From positions 1 through 64,000 of the forward strand of contig NZ_BSOS01000043.1 of assembly GCF_030160635.1 (NCBI RefSeq): a DNA stretch of 64,000 bases, written 5' to 3'. Within the stretch, counting starts at the first letter, position 1. Each line of letters starts with the position of its first letter. Source of the DNA: Acidocella aquatica (GTDB taxonomy: Bacteria > Pseudomonadota > Alphaproteobacteria > Acetobacterales > Acetobacteraceae). Below the pieces are notes generated by a model. The model did no database searches and was not told the origin of the DNA. It worked only from the letters and a program-made list of their open reading frames with translations. Position numbers and translations under genes: made by a program. This document shows, piece after piece, positions 8,413 through 18,196 of this stretch.

Positions 8413-9042
8413 TTATTCATGGTCATGTTTTTCAAAAAAGTACCGCAGCGCTGTCCTGATATTGGCCGACGATGCATTGACCGGATCGGCACACAGAACG
8501 GCCTCCACGAAATTGCCAAAGCTGTCACGATTCTGGCCGCTCGTCGGTGCATCGTCTCGATATTTTCGCCAGAAGGAGCCAAGGCATTCAACACCAAATT
8601 GCACGGCATCGGGCAATTCATGAGCGCCCGCGCGCTGGGGCGGCGTCGCAGCGACCAGCTTGCTCGCGTTCGCCGCCATTTCCGTGAGGAGCCCCTCGAA
8701 CTCAACCAACTTGCTCACGGCGTCCGCATTGAGTGCCGGCCCGGCTGCCTGCAGGCCGGTGTGTGTAGCTTCGGGGTGAGCCGGGATTTCGCCGCCGCCG
8801 AAAAGCAGCCTGCGAGTCGTGGGGTCAATGTCCCCGAGGTGCCTTAGCAGCTTGATCGCCGCCGCCCCGGCCTGGCCAAGCTTTTTTTTACGTTCCGCCG
8901 GCGCGCCGAATTTTTTTGAGTCCTGCGCATATTTCGAAATTTCAGCCACGGCCGATTTTAGCCTCGGGCCGATGGCCGGATCGCCGAACCAAGCGTTTGC
9001 AATTTGCCGAAATGGGTCGTGTGAAGAATTTTTGCCGGTCAT
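8413..9042 (-). CDS. Unknown 209-aa protein heading the recombinase module
   Basis: 209 aa, mostly helical, no signal peptide or membrane segment. Residues 40-65 are basic (KKFGAPAERKKKLGQ) and the C-terminus reads IRTALRYFFEKHDHE. I do not recognise the family. It is the first gene of the minus-strand run that ends with the two recombinases; a gap of 149 nt separates it from the 78-aa gene, so a second promoter is possible. A role in controlling or assisting the element is inferred from position only. Confidence 0.55.
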   Translation of the reverse strand: MTGKNSSHDPFRQIANAWFGDPAIGPRLKSAVAEISKYAQDSKKFGAPAERKKKLGQAGAAAIKLLRHLGDIDPTTRRLLFGGGEIPAHPEATHTGLQAAGPALNADAVSKLVEFEGLLTEMAANASKLVAATPPQRAGAHELPDAVQFGVECLGSFWRKYRDDAPTSGQNRDSFGNFVEAVLCADPVNASSANIRTALRYFFEKHDHE

Positions 9043-9598
9043 TTTCTCGCGCGCGCGTTAGGTTAGAATCTTAGGTTATGGTAGCTGGATAGGTCAGTAT
9101 TACCAAGGGAACCTATTCTGGTGAGTGATGGGGCCAGGGCAAAGCAGGACCAACCCCGCCATTTGGCGAAGTTGGCCACTCACCTTAGCGAATCGGGGTC
9201 CTTTTCCGGAGCCGTGCCGTACGCCTTGGGCCGGACACGAAGAGGGGCGTGGCCGGATGGTTCGCTGCTTCTCGACGATTAACCCTATCGCCGGGCGTCC
9301 ATGGGCCTCGAACCTGCGCAGTGCCCTTCGGATGGATGACGCCAACCCCACAGTATCCGGTGCAATCCAAGCGCTGCTGTCTCTGCCGACCACATGGACT
9401 GGCCAGCACCAAGCCAAGGCGACGCGTGCTGACCAGAATGGTAAACGCTGGTTTTCGGGCCTTTCGCCAGCAATTTGGTCTGCAAAAATTCGAATTTTTC
9501 GGCTGAGCTGCGCCATCGGCGGTGCCACCGTTGTCTTTGGCACTCGCATCCCGCAAAGTCACCATCGGCGGCTTATTGCCGCGAATCGGAGAGGCTGA
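9043..9598. other. Divergent intergenic region before the restriction operon
   Basis: 556 nt between the minus-strand recombinase module and the plus-strand restriction operon. Open frames cross it on both strands but none has a ribosome site or a recognisable product. An imperfect inverted repeat, GGTGAGTG...GGCCA against TGGCC-ACTCACC, occupies about 9119-9183. It probably holds promoters for both directions; no convincing -35/-10 pair was found. Confidence 0.4.
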
Positions 9599-11323
9599 AT
9601 GGCACGGGAAGAGCGGTTTTTGGAGGTTCTGGCGGAACTTGGGGGCAGTGCCGGTAATGGCAGGCTCCAGGCGGAGCTGGGCTGGCAGGACGGCACCTAT
9701 GCACGGGTGCAGGCGGCGCTGATCGAGGACGGGCGGATCGTCAAAGGCCGGGGCCGGGGCGGCTCCGTGGCCCTGGCGGAGCCATCCCAAGAGGAAGCCC
9801 GGGCGCCCGTGGCGCAGCCCAAGCCCGCCGCCCGGCCAGCCTCCCGCGCCAGTAACGGCAACGGCGGCACCAGCTTCGAGCAGATATTCAAGAACATCGA
9901 CGATGTGCTGTGGAAGGAAGCCGGTTGCACCACCGAGCTGGACTATACCGAGCAGACCTCCTGGATGCTGTTCCTGAAATACCTGGACGATCTGGAATTC
10001 ACCCGCGCCACCGAGGCGGAGCTGCACGGCCAGCCCTACACGCGCATCATCGCCGAGCCGCATAACTGGGCCTCCTGGGCCGCGCCCAAAAAGCCGGATG
10101 GCACCTTCGACCATGACCGCGCCCTCACCGGCTCGGACCTCATCGACTACGTGAACCGCGACCTCTTCCCCTACCTCCAGGGTTTCAAATCCCGCGCGGC
10201 GGGGCCGGACACCATCGAGTACAAAATCGGCGAAATCTTCTCGGAAATCCGCAGCAAGTTCCAGAGCGGCTATTCGCTACGGGACGCGCTGGAGCTGATC
10301 GACGGGCTGCATTTCCGCTCCCAGGCCGAGAAGCACGAGCTGTCCCACCTGTACGAAGCCAAGATCAAGAACATGGGCAATGCCGGCCGCAACGGGGGCG
10401 AATATTACACCCCGCGCCCGCTGATCCGCGCCATGATCGCCGTGGTGAAGCCCCAGATCGGCGAGCGCATCTATGACGGCGCGGCCGGGTCCGCCGGGTT
10501 CCTGTGCGAAGCCTTTGAGTATTTGAACGCACGCGCCAAAACCACGGCCGAGCGCGACACGCTGCAAAAGCGCACTTTTTACGCCAAGGAGAAGAAGAGC
10601 CTCGCCTATGTCATCGCCATCATGAACATGATCCTGCATGGCATCGAGGCGCCCAACGTCATCCACACCAACACCCTGGCCGAGAACATCGCCGATATTC
10701 AGGACAAGGACCGTTTTGATGTCATCCTCGCCAACCCGCCCTTTGGCGGCAAGGAGCGGCCGGAGGTGCAGCAGAACTTCCCCATCAAGACCGGGGAAAC
10801 CGCCTTCCTGTTCCTCCAGCATTTTATAAAATCGCTGAAGGCCGGGGGACGGGCCGCCATCGTCATCAAGAACACGTTTCTGTCCAACTCTGACAACGCC
10901 TCCCGCGCCCTGCGCCAGGAGCTGCTGGAGAACTGCAATTTGCACACGGTGCTGGACTGCCCGAGCGGCACGTTCCAGGGCGCGGGGGTAAAAACGGTGG
11001 TGCTATTCTTCGAGAAAGGCGCGCCCACGCGGCGGGTTTGGTACTACCAGCTCGACCCTGGCCGTAGCATGGGCAAGACCAGCGCGCTGAATGATGCTGA
11101 CCTCGCTGAGTTCGTCACGCTCCAGGCGAGCTTTGCGGACTCTGAGAAATCGTGGTCCGTGAATGCCTCCAGCATCGACCCCACCAGCTTCGATCTATCC
11201 GTAAAGAACCCCAACCAGGCCGAGGAGGTGGCGCTGCGCGACCCGCAGCACATTATTGCCGAGATTCTGCGTCTGGATGCGGAGAGTGCGGAAATCCTTG
11301 AAGGTATTCGGGGGCTGCTGTGA
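9599..11323 (+). CDS. hsdM: Type I restriction-modification methyltransferase subunit
   Basis: 574 aa; GGAGAGG sits just upstream of ATG 9599. It transfers a methyl group from S-adenosylmethionine to adenine N6 in the target set by HsdS. Residues about 1-58 look like a winged-helix extension (GNGRLQAELGW...VQAALIEDGRIVKGRGRGG), followed by a Pro/Ala linker. The N-terminal HsdM helical domain starts near 90 (FEQIFKNIDDVLWKEAG). The SAM-binding motif is YDGAAGSAGFL near 295 and the catalytic motif NPPF near 379. First gene of the hsdM-hsdS-hsdR operon; its stop overlaps the start of hsdS. Confidence 0.95.
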   Translation: MAREERFLEVLAELGGSAGNGRLQAELGWQDGTYARVQAALIEDGRIVKGRGRGGSVALAEPSQEEARAPVAQPKPAARPASRASNGNGGTSFEQIFKNIDDVLWKEAGCTTELDYTEQTSWMLFLKYLDDLEFTRATEAELHGQPYTRIIAEPHNWASWAAPKKPDGTFDHDRALTGSDLIDYVNRDLFPYLQGFKSRAAGPDTIEYKIGEIFSEIRSKFQSGYSLRDALELIDGLHFRSQAEKHELSHLYEAKIKNMGNAGRNGGEYYTPRPLIRAMIAVVKPQIGERIYDGAAGSAGFLCEAFEYLNARAKTTAERDTLQKRTFYAKEKKSLAYVIAIMNMILHGIEAPNVIHTNTLAENIADIQDKDRFDVILANPPFGGKERPEVQQNFPIKTGETAFLFLQHFIKSLKAGGRAAIVIKNTFLSNSDNASRALRQELLENCNLHTVLDCPSGTFQGAGVKTVVLFFEKGAPTRRVWYYQLDPGRSMGKTSALNDADLAEFVTLQASFADSEKSWSVNASSIDPTSFDLSVKNPNQAEEVALRDPQHIIAEILRLDAESAEILEGIRGLL

Positions 11324-12495
11324 TGGCAGGCTGGACTGTCCAAGACTTTGAAAGGTGTATCGAACCCGTCAAATACGGAACAAAAATCAAACGCGCGGAT
11401 TTTCTTGAGTCGGGTGAATATCCTATCATCTCTCAAGAGGCCGAATTCATAAACGGTTATTGGCACGACGAGGCTGATCTCTACGCGCCAGATCGCCCCG
11501 TTATAATTTTTGGAGACCACACCAAGGCGCTGAAATACGTAGATTTCCCATTCGTTCTTGGCGCCGATGGGGTCAAAATTCTAAAGCCGAAAGCCTTTCT
11601 GAATCCAAAGTTTTTTTATTATTGGCTTCAGTCCATCCGTTTTGAGAGCCTTGGGTACGCACGCCATTATAGGCTATTACTTGAACAGATTGTTGCGTAC
11701 CCGCCGCTCCCCGAGCAGAAGCGCATTGTCGCCATTCTCGATGAGGCCTTTGCGGGCATCGCAGCCGCAACCGCCAACGCCGAGAAGAACCTCGGCAACG
11801 CCCGCGAGCTGTTTGAAAATTATGTGGAATCTGTCTTCTTGCAGCAGAGCGAAAATTGGATTGAGAAATCGCTCGGATCAATTGGAGGCGATGTTTTCAC
11901 AGGACCGTTCGGGTCTCTTTTGCATAAAGCGGACTATGTCACGGGCGGAACACCTCTGGTAAATCCAGCGCATATTATAGACGGAAAAATCATCCCTGAT
12001 ACGGAAAAAACCATCGATCCGGCCGCACTAGAGCGACTCCAAAATTATTGTCTTAAGGCGGGCGATGTTGTTATTGGTCGGCGAGGAGAAATTGGCCGAT
12101 GTGCGGTTGTAACTGCACGAGAAGATGGCTGGCTTTGCGGCACAGGATGCTTTTATATCCGTGTATTTGAAAAAACAAACCCACATTTTTTGGCGGCGTT
12201 ACTCCGTTCAAAACACTACCGCCAAAAGTTGGAAGCACTTTCCACAGGCGCAACAATGCTTAACCTGAGCAATACGACTCTTAGTGAGTTCAAAATTCGA
12301 GTTCCACACTTGGTAGAACAAAACAATCTCATGAAAGCCATGGAAGGTCTTTCAAAGCAAATTGAATTGCTTGAAATAGCTTACCAGAAGAAGCTGGCTG
12401 CATTGGCAGACCTCAAACAAGCCATCCTGCAGAAAGGCTTCTCCGGCGACCTCACCGCCCTCCCCGCAGCGGCCCTGCATGAGGAAGCTGCATGA
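11323..12495 (+). CDS. hsdS: Type I restriction-modification specificity subunit
   Basis: 390 aa from ATG 11323 (TGATG overlap with hsdM; a GTG at 11320 is the alternative). It gives sequence specificity to the complex through two target-recognition domains, roughly residues 1-125 and 180-325. Each is followed by a conserved helical spacer: PPLPEQKRIVAILDEAF near 127, and a second long helix ending KKLAALADLKQAILQKGFSG. The first domain's codon use is more AT-rich than hsdM and hsdR, as is usual for exchangeable recognition domains. The stop overlaps hsdR by ATGA. Confidence 0.93.
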   Translation: MAGWTVQDFERCIEPVKYGTKIKRADFLESGEYPIISQEAEFINGYWHDEADLYAPDRPVIIFGDHTKALKYVDFPFVLGADGVKILKPKAFLNPKFFYYWLQSIRFESLGYARHYRLLLEQIVAYPPLPEQKRIVAILDEAFAGIAAATANAEKNLGNARELFENYVESVFLQQSENWIEKSLGSIGGDVFTGPFGSLLHKADYVTGGTPLVNPAHIIDGKIIPDTEKTIDPAALERLQNYCLKAGDVVIGRRGEIGRCAVVTAREDGWLCGTGCFYIRVFEKTNPHFLAALLRSKHYRQKLEALSTGATMLNLSNTTLSEFKIRVPHLVEQNNLMKAMEGLSKQIELLEIAYQKKLAALADLKQAILQKGFSGDLTALPAAALHEEAA

Positions 12496-14822
12496 ACGAG
12501 GCGGAGACCCGCGCTGAGTTGATCGACCCCGCGCTAAAACAGGCGGGCTGGGGCGTGGTGGAAGCCAGCCGGGTGCGCCGGGAGGAGATTACGCTGGGCC
12601 GCCTGCAAGGGGCGGGCAAACGCGCACGCGGGGACATTGCCGATTACGTCCTCACCTACCGCAACCACAAGCTGGCGGTGATAGAGGCCAAGCGGCGGGA
12701 TTTGCCGGATACCGAGGGCGTCGGCCAAGCCAAGAAATACGCCGAAAAACTTCAGGCCCGCTTCGCCTATTCCACCAATGGCGCGGGCATTTACGAGATA
12801 GACATGCATACCGGGGCGGAAGGCTATGTGCCCCGCTACCCTACGCCGGACGAACTCTGGGGCCGCGCCTTCGCCGAGCAGAACGCCTGGCGGGACCGCT
12901 TCGCCGCCATCCCGTTTGAGGACATGAGCGGCAAGGAGCCGATCCGTTATTACCAGGAAGTAGCCGTCAATAATACGCTGGAAGCCATCGCTAATGGCCG
13001 TAAACGTATCCTTCTCACGCTTGCTACCGGCACCGGCAAAACGACGATTGCCTTCCACCTGGCCTGGAAACTCTTTCAAAGCCGATGGAACCTTGGTGGA
13101 CAGCCTACCCGCCGCCCACGTATTCTCTTCCTGGCAGACCGGAATAATCTTGCCGGACAAGCCATGTCAAAATTCACCGAGTTCTCGGCGTTTGAAGAGG
13201 ACGCCTTTATCCGCATCGACCCCGATGTGATCCGCAAAAAGGGCCGCGTGCCGAAAAACGGCAGCATCTTCTTCACCATCTTCCAGACCTTTATGAGCGG
13301 CCGGGATGCCGAGGGGAACTCGGCGCCGAACTTTGGTGATTACCCGCCGGATTTTTTCGACTTCATCATCATCGACGAATGCCACCGGGGCGGCGCGAAT
13401 GATGAGGGCTCCTGGCGCGGCATCCTGGAGCATTTTGCCCCCGCCGTGCAGCTCGGCCTCACCGCCACGCCCAAGCGCAAGGACAATGTGGACACCTACG
13501 CCTATTTCGGCGAGCCGGTTTATACCTACTCGCTGAAGGAGGGCATCAATGATGGGTTTCTGACGCCCTTCAAGGTGCGGCAATTTGCCACCACGCTGGA
13601 TGATTACGTGTACACGCCCGATGACGAGGTGGTGGACGGCGCCGTGGTGGAGGGCAAACGCTACACCGAGGGCGATTTCAACCGGATTATCGAGATAAAG
13701 GCGCGGGAGGAATACCGCGTCCGCACGTTCATGGCCGAGATCGACCAGCGGCAGAAGACGCTGGTGTTCTGCGCCACGCAGGACCATGCGGCGGCGGTGC
13801 GGGACCTCATCAACCAGATAAAGACCAGCAAAGACCCGAATTACTGCGTGCGCGTAACGGCCAATGACGGGGCGCTGGGCGAGCAGTTTCTGCGGACCTT
13901 CCAGGATAACGAGAAGACCATCCCCACCATCCTCACCACCAGCCAGAAACTTTCAACCGGCGTGGATGCGCGGAATGTGCGCAACATCGTGCTCATGCGG
14001 CCGGTAAATTCCATGATCGAGTTCAAGCAGATCATCGGGCGCGGCACCCGGCTGTATGAAGGCAAGGATTATTTCACCATCCTGGATTTTGTCCGGGCGT
14101 ATGAGATGTTCGAGGACCCGGAATGGGATGGCGAGCCGATGGAGCCGGTTGCGGTCACACCGCGCAACCTCACGGCTGCCAGAGAGCCAGAGGTGGAAGT
14201 CAGGCAATCCGAAGAGCCGGAACATGTCCAGCGCGTGAAGATCAAGCTGGCGGACGGCAAGGAGCGGACCATCCAGCATATCAGCACCACCAGCTTCTGG
14301 GGGCCGGATGGCAAGCCGATTTCCGCCAAGCAGTTCATGGAAAGCCTGTTCGGGCAGCTCCCGGAACTGTTCAGGGACGAGGAGGAGCTGCGGACCATCT
14401 GGGGCCGCCCAGACACGCGCAAGGCGCTGCTGAACACGCTGGCCGAACGGGGCTTTGGCGGCGAGCAGTTGGCAGAGATGGGTAAAGTGATAGATGCGCA
14501 GAAGAGCGATGTGTTCGACATCCTGGCCTACATCGCCTTCGCCCTGCCGCCCATCACCCGCGCCGAGCGCGTGGAGAAGCACCGGGGCGAAATCCTCCCC
14601 CGGTACGACGCCAAGCTCCAGGCATTCCTGGACTTCGTGATGGGCCAGTACGTGGCCCAGGGCGTGGAAGAGTTGGACCAGGACAAACTCGCCCGGCTGT
14701 TGGAGCTGCGTTACCAAACCCTGGCCGACGCCACGGCGGAGTTGGGCGCCGCGCCTGGTATTCGCGCGGCTTTTGTCGGGTTTCAGGAGTTTCTGTTTAG
14801 CCGGGATGCGCGGGGCTTATAG
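12492..14822 (+). CDS. hsdR: Type I restriction endonuclease/translocase subunit
   Basis: 776 aa. The N-terminal nuclease has the PD-(D/E)xK pattern (ADYVLTYRNHKLAVIEAKRR, residues about 52-75). The helicase part shows Walker A LATGTGKT (about 178), the DECH box (about 297), GLTATPKR, VFCATQDH, and the motif V-VI stretch with QIIGRGTR (about 516). The C-terminal helical domain binds the methylase core. All expected motifs are present, so the system looks functional. It overlaps hsdS by 4 nt and ends about 80 nt before the convergent LysR gene. At 776 aa it belongs to the shorter HsdR subgroup. Confidence 0.95.
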   Translation: MNEAETRAELIDPALKQAGWGVVEASRVRREEITLGRLQGAGKRARGDIADYVLTYRNHKLAVIEAKRRDLPDTEGVGQAKKYAEKLQARFAYSTNGAGIYEIDMHTGAEGYVPRYPTPDELWGRAFAEQNAWRDRFAAIPFEDMSGKEPIRYYQEVAVNNTLEAIANGRKRILLTLATGTGKTTIAFHLAWKLFQSRWNLGGQPTRRPRILFLADRNNLAGQAMSKFTEFSAFEEDAFIRIDPDVIRKKGRVPKNGSIFFTIFQTFMSGRDAEGNSAPNFGDYPPDFFDFIIIDECHRGGANDEGSWRGILEHFAPAVQLGLTATPKRKDNVDTYAYFGEPVYTYSLKEGINDGFLTPFKVRQFATTLDDYVYTPDDEVVDGAVVEGKRYTEGDFNRIIEIKAREEYRVRTFMAEIDQRQKTLVFCATQDHAAAVRDLINQIKTSKDPNYCVRVTANDGALGEQFLRTFQDNEKTIPTILTTSQKLSTGVDARNVRNIVLMRPVNSMIEFKQIIGRGTRLYEGKDYFTILDFVRAYEMFEDPEWDGEPMEPVAVTPRNLTAAREPEVEVRQSEEPEHVQRVKIKLADGKERTIQHISTTSFWGPDGKPISAKQFMESLFGQLPELFRDEEELRTIWGRPDTRKALLNTLAERGFGGEQLAEMGKVIDAQKSDVFDILAYIAFALPPITRAERVEKHRGEILPRYDAKLQAFLDFVMGQYVAQGVEELDQDKLARLLELRYQTLADATAELGAAPGIRAAFVGFQEFLFSRDARGL

Positions 14823-14900
14823 TTATCGGCGATGTTCGTATGACTAGAGATTGCGGTGCGGCAAATATTGGAAGGTAATCGTACCGTCGCCTTGGACAAT

Positions 14901-15836
14901 TTATTGTGAAATGGGTCCCCCCCCGACCGAATTTTGCTTTGTCTGTGCAACTTTCAGCGCCCGGATAAACGCATCAAACAGAAGCGGTCGGCTTTTCCCG
15001 GCGCGTGTTATAATATGGAATTGTGAATCAAATCCAAATATATCTGGTCGGATCTCCGTCATCTCCAGCCGGTCGATCCAGTATTGTGCGTAGTGTACTG
15101 GCAAATGTCCGATAAAACGGCCCGACAAAATCAGCGTGGCAATCGCTTCCATTGTTCCGACACTGTTATATATTTTCAGGGATGGGAACAGGCGCTCTGC
15201 GCGTGCGTCTGTCATGTAGCTTCGATCAATGTAATCGCACATTTCAAGATCTTTCATCGAGATTTTATGCGGCTGGCGTGTAAATAGCGGATGACGTACA
15301 CCACAAAACAATCCCTGGCGTTCGAGTATTACGGGGTGGTACGCTAGCAGGCTTAATTGCCGGTGGAATGAACCAAGCCCTGCATGCAGATATCCATCGA
15401 TCACCTGCTTTTCAATTTCATTCGGTGAAGACGTAGAGATATGAATTCTTAAATCTGGCGACATCTCAAGAAAGATCGAGATAGCATCAGCTAGGCATAA
15501 GTTTTTATTGGTTAGTAGGGCATCGACCATACCAAGCCGGAGTTCGCCCACTAGCTGACGCCGCGCAGCGCCGGCCTCCACCGAAAAATCATTCAACGCA
15601 CCCAGCAGCCGCTTTGCGGCAATGTAGATACTCTCACCATGCGGTGTGAGAGAAAAGCCAGACCTGCCACGCTGACATAATCTTACACCCAGACGTGTTT
15701 CGAGAGAGCGCATATGTGTGCTGATTGTCGGGGCGCTGAGATTTAGCTCGACTTGCGCAGCGGAAAAGCCATGGCATTCCACTACCGTTACAAACAAGCG
15801 AATCAGTCTGATGTCAATTCCGGATAGTTGGAGCAT
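14901..15836 (-). CDS. LysR-family transcriptional regulator
   Basis: 311 aa from ATG 15836; the open frame extends to 15899 but the family begins a few residues before the helix-turn-helix. Residues 8-65 form the LysR winged helix (DIRLIRLFVTVVECHGFSAA, LNLSAPTISTHMRSLETRLG); the remainder is a periplasmic-binding-like effector domain. It is divergent from the ureohydrolase operon across a 521-nt AT-rich gap, the standard arrangement for a LysR activator and its target. The effector is probably a substrate of that operon, by inference. Confidence 0.9.
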   Translation of the reverse strand: MLQLSGIDIRLIRLFVTVVECHGFSAAQVELNLSAPTISTHMRSLETRLGVRLCQRGRSGFSLTPHGESIYIAAKRLLGALNDFSVEAGAARRQLVGELRLGMVDALLTNKNLCLADAISIFLEMSPDLRIHISTSSPNEIEKQVIDGYLHAGLGSFHRQLSLLAYHPVILERQGLFCGVRHPLFTRQPHKISMKDLEMCDYIDRSYMTDARAERLFPSLKIYNSVGTMEAIATLILSGRFIGHLPVHYAQYWIDRLEMTEIRPDIFGFDSQFHIITRAGKSRPLLFDAFIRALKVAQTKQNSVGGGPISQ

Positions 15837-16357
15837 AAGTCTGGACGTCCTAACCCATGATATTTGCAGCTGATGCGCGCTAACTTCTACATAGCCCAAA
15901 GTGATTAACGGGCCAAATCGCCCCTGCGCCAGATCATACCGGATAGGGACCCGGAACTGATTTGGACGATGTACCGCTTGAAGGAGGCCCGTCCACGCAA
16001 AATTCTAACAAAAAATAAGTGTTATCAATAAATTAGCGCAATAAGTTAACGCGGGAATAGATAATTCATGCTACGTCGCGCATTTGTCGATATAGCAAAA
16101 GGCGCCGTCTATGCGCACTTCACTTTCAGAAAATTAAAACTTAATTTCGTAGGTTTCTAATTCTTTGATGCCATCCAATCAAATAGCGTAAAGTTACAAA
16201 AATTAAGTAACATGGAATTTCAGCCTCTTGTCGGGAAAGGAGATAAGCAGCGTCTGAATATCCTGAGATGAGGCCGCTCTACGCTTCCATCCGGTGGATG
16301 GATAGGCATGGCTAAGATTGAAGTGCGACATTAATAAATCGAAAGGCCGCTTAAAAT
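15837..16357. promoter_or_regulatory. Divergent LysR/operon control region
   Basis: AT-rich 521-nt region between the LysR gene and the five-gene operon, clearly poorer in GC than its flanks. It holds several short T-N11-A-type AT-rich dyads around 16000-16060, as expected for LysR sites, but none stands out as unique. No gene is visible. AAAGG lies about 10 nt before the ureohydrolase ATG. Confidence 0.45.
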
Positions 16358-17332
16358 ATGAATGATTTTGATAGACCGCAGCCCATTGACGCCGCCGTGA
16401 CGCCACGTTTCGTTGGCCCCGCGACATTCATGCGCCTTCCTCTACGGTCTTCTCCCGTCGGACTCGATGTGGCGCTCACGGGCGTTCCCTTTGATGGGGG
16501 GACAACCAACCGCCCTGGCGCGCGCCAGGGGCCACGCGAAGTTCGTAGCCAATCAACGCTGATCCGGCGCACACATCATGTGACGGGAATATCGCCCTAC
16601 GACCTTGTGGCTGTCGCGGATATCGGTGATTCCCCAACAGATCCGTTTTCAATCGCAAATTCCTTGGAGTTTATTGAGGAGTTTTTTAAAGAGATTAAGG
16701 CGGCCGGTGCCGTACCTCTTGCGGTGGGCGGGGATCATTTAATCACGTTGCCCATTTTGCGCGCTCTGGCCCAAGAAGCGCCGGTCGGCCTCATTCATTT
16801 CGACGCCCATTCTGATACTAACGACACATATTTTGGCGGCGCGCGCTACACCCATGGAACGCCCTTCCGAAGAGCGATCGAAGAAGGACTTCTCGATCCT
16901 AAGCGGGTTATCCAAATCGGTATTCGTGGCTCCTCCTATGATGCAAATGAGCATCAATGGGCCTGCGACCAGGGGGTGACGATTCGTTATATCGAAGACG
17001 TCATGGCCAAGGGTGTGGACTTGATTATGGACGAGGCGATAAAACTTGTCGGTACCGGGCAGGTTTATCTGTCTTTTGACGTTGATGCTATTGACCCGTC
17101 CATGGCACCAGGCACGGGCACGCCCGAGATTGGTGGCTTGACCACGCGTGAAGCCCAGCTGATGCTGCGGCGCTTGCAGGGGCTGAACATCATCGGCGCC
17201 GATGTTGTGGAAGTCTCACCTGCGTACGATACTGCAGGGATGACAGCGCTTGTCGGTGCAACGCTTATGTTTGAGATTCTCTGCCTGATTGCAAGTCGGA
17301 TTGAAACAGAATCAGGTTACGGCCGTGAGTGA
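16358..17332 (+). CDS. Ureohydrolase (agmatinase/guanidino-acid hydrolase family)
   Basis: 324 aa. Enzymes of this fold hydrolyse a guanidino or amidine group with a binuclear manganese centre. The metal-binding motifs are complete: GGDHLITLPI (about 128), HFDAHSDTND (about 147), and SFDVDAIDPSMAPGTGTPE (about 245). The N-terminus (FDGGTTNRPGARQGPREVR) is typical of the agmatinase branch. The exact substrate (agmatine, guanidinobutyrate or another) cannot be read from sequence. It is the first gene of an operon with two dehydrogenases, a permease and a creatininase-family enzyme, which favours a catabolic over a polyamine-biosynthetic role. The next start overlaps its stop. Confidence 0.88.
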   Translation: MNDFDRPQPIDAAVTPRFVGPATFMRLPLRSSPVGLDVALTGVPFDGGTTNRPGARQGPREVRSQSTLIRRTHHVTGISPYDLVAVADIGDSPTDPFSIANSLEFIEEFFKEIKAAGAVPLAVGGDHLITLPILRALAQEAPVGLIHFDAHSDTNDTYFGGARYTHGTPFRRAIEEGLLDPKRVIQIGIRGSSYDANEHQWACDQGVTIRYIEDVMAKGVDLIMDEAIKLVGTGQVYLSFDVDAIDPSMAPGTGTPEIGGLTTREAQLMLRRLQGLNIIGADVVEVSPAYDTAGMTALVGATLMFEILCLIASRIETESGYGRE

Positions 17333-18155
17333 TCAAAATCAACTCGGTGCCACTCTGGGTTGGTTGACGAGCGAGCAGCATTTGGCTGCGTTACAAGCCG
17401 AGCGGACGGTAGACGGCGGACGTTTTCATGGAAAGACCGTGCTGGTAACGGGTGCGGGCAGTGGTATAGGTTTTGCCATTTGTGAGGCGTTCGCTCGTGA
17501 GGGCGCTACGATAATCGCCAATGATTTGCCGACTCAGCATAATCTGGTTGGGTTGAAGCAGGGGATCGAGGCGCGAGGAGGAACTTGTTTACTCCGTCAC
17601 GGCGACGTTTCAGATCCGCAAACGGCCGCAGGCATTTTTGCGAATATTGAGAAGCTCGATGTGCTCGTTAATAACGCTGGCTACCTGGTTGAAGTCCCGC
17701 TGAGTGAAATGACGGACGCCCAATGGGATCACATGATAAAAGTGCATCTCTATGGCTCATTCTATTTCGCTCGCGGGGCGGTGGCTTTGATGCGGGAACA
17801 AGGCTTCGGCCGGATCATCAATATTGCCTCAGATCTCGGTCAACTCGGCTGCGAAAACCTTACGCATTACAGTGCTGCGAAGGGTGGCATCATCGCATTC
17901 ACGAAAAGTCTTGCACGCGAACTCGGCAGTCAAGGAATTTTAGTCAATGCTGTAGCACCTGGCGGCATTCTGACGCCTTTGGTCGGCCGGCTGGGTAACG
18001 ACTATATCGAGAAGGAAGCAAAACTCTATCCCCTGAAAAGGCTTGGCCTTCCCTCAGAAATTTCGGCAGTGGTTTTGTTTCTGGCCTCAAACGCCGCGAC
18101 ATTCATGACCGGCCAGGTCATAGGCGTAAATGGCGGTGGCGTTATGAATAGCTGA
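17325..18155 (+). CDS. Short-chain dehydrogenase/reductase
   Basis: 276 aa from GTG 17325, overlapping the ureohydrolase stop; the track-type longer start would be TTG. Before the Rossmann fold lies a 35-residue extension. Cofactor motif TGAGSGIG (about 44-51), NNAG, then Ser in INIASD and the YSAAKG catalytic Tyr/Lys. It should oxidise an alcohol or reduce a carbonyl using NAD(P). Its place between ureohydrolase and permease suggests it handles an intermediate of the same compound. The substrate is unknown. Confidence 0.85.
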   Translation: MSDQNQLGATLGWLTSEQHLAALQAERTVDGGRFHGKTVLVTGAGSGIGFAICEAFAREGATIIANDLPTQHNLVGLKQGIEARGGTCLLRHGDVSDPQTAAGIFANIEKLDVLVNNAGYLVEVPLSEMTDAQWDHMIKVHLYGSFYFARGAVALMREQGFGRIINIASDLGQLGCENLTHYSAAKGGIIAFTKSLARELGSQGILVNAVAPGGILTPLVGRLGNDYIEKEAKLYPLKRLGLPSEISAVVLFLASNAATFMTGQVIGVNGGGVMNS

Positions 18156-18196
18156 ACGTTTGTCAAAAATTAGAAAAACATTCTTCGGAGGGCACC

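Noticed and set aside
9125-9598. 157-codon plus frame upstream of hsdM
   Set aside because: No ribosome site, no recognisable fold, and composition like intergenic DNA.
9185-10114. 309-codon minus-strand frame over the start of hsdM
   Set aside because: Opposite to a well-supported methyltransferase gene, Gly/Arg-rich, no family; arises from high GC third positions.
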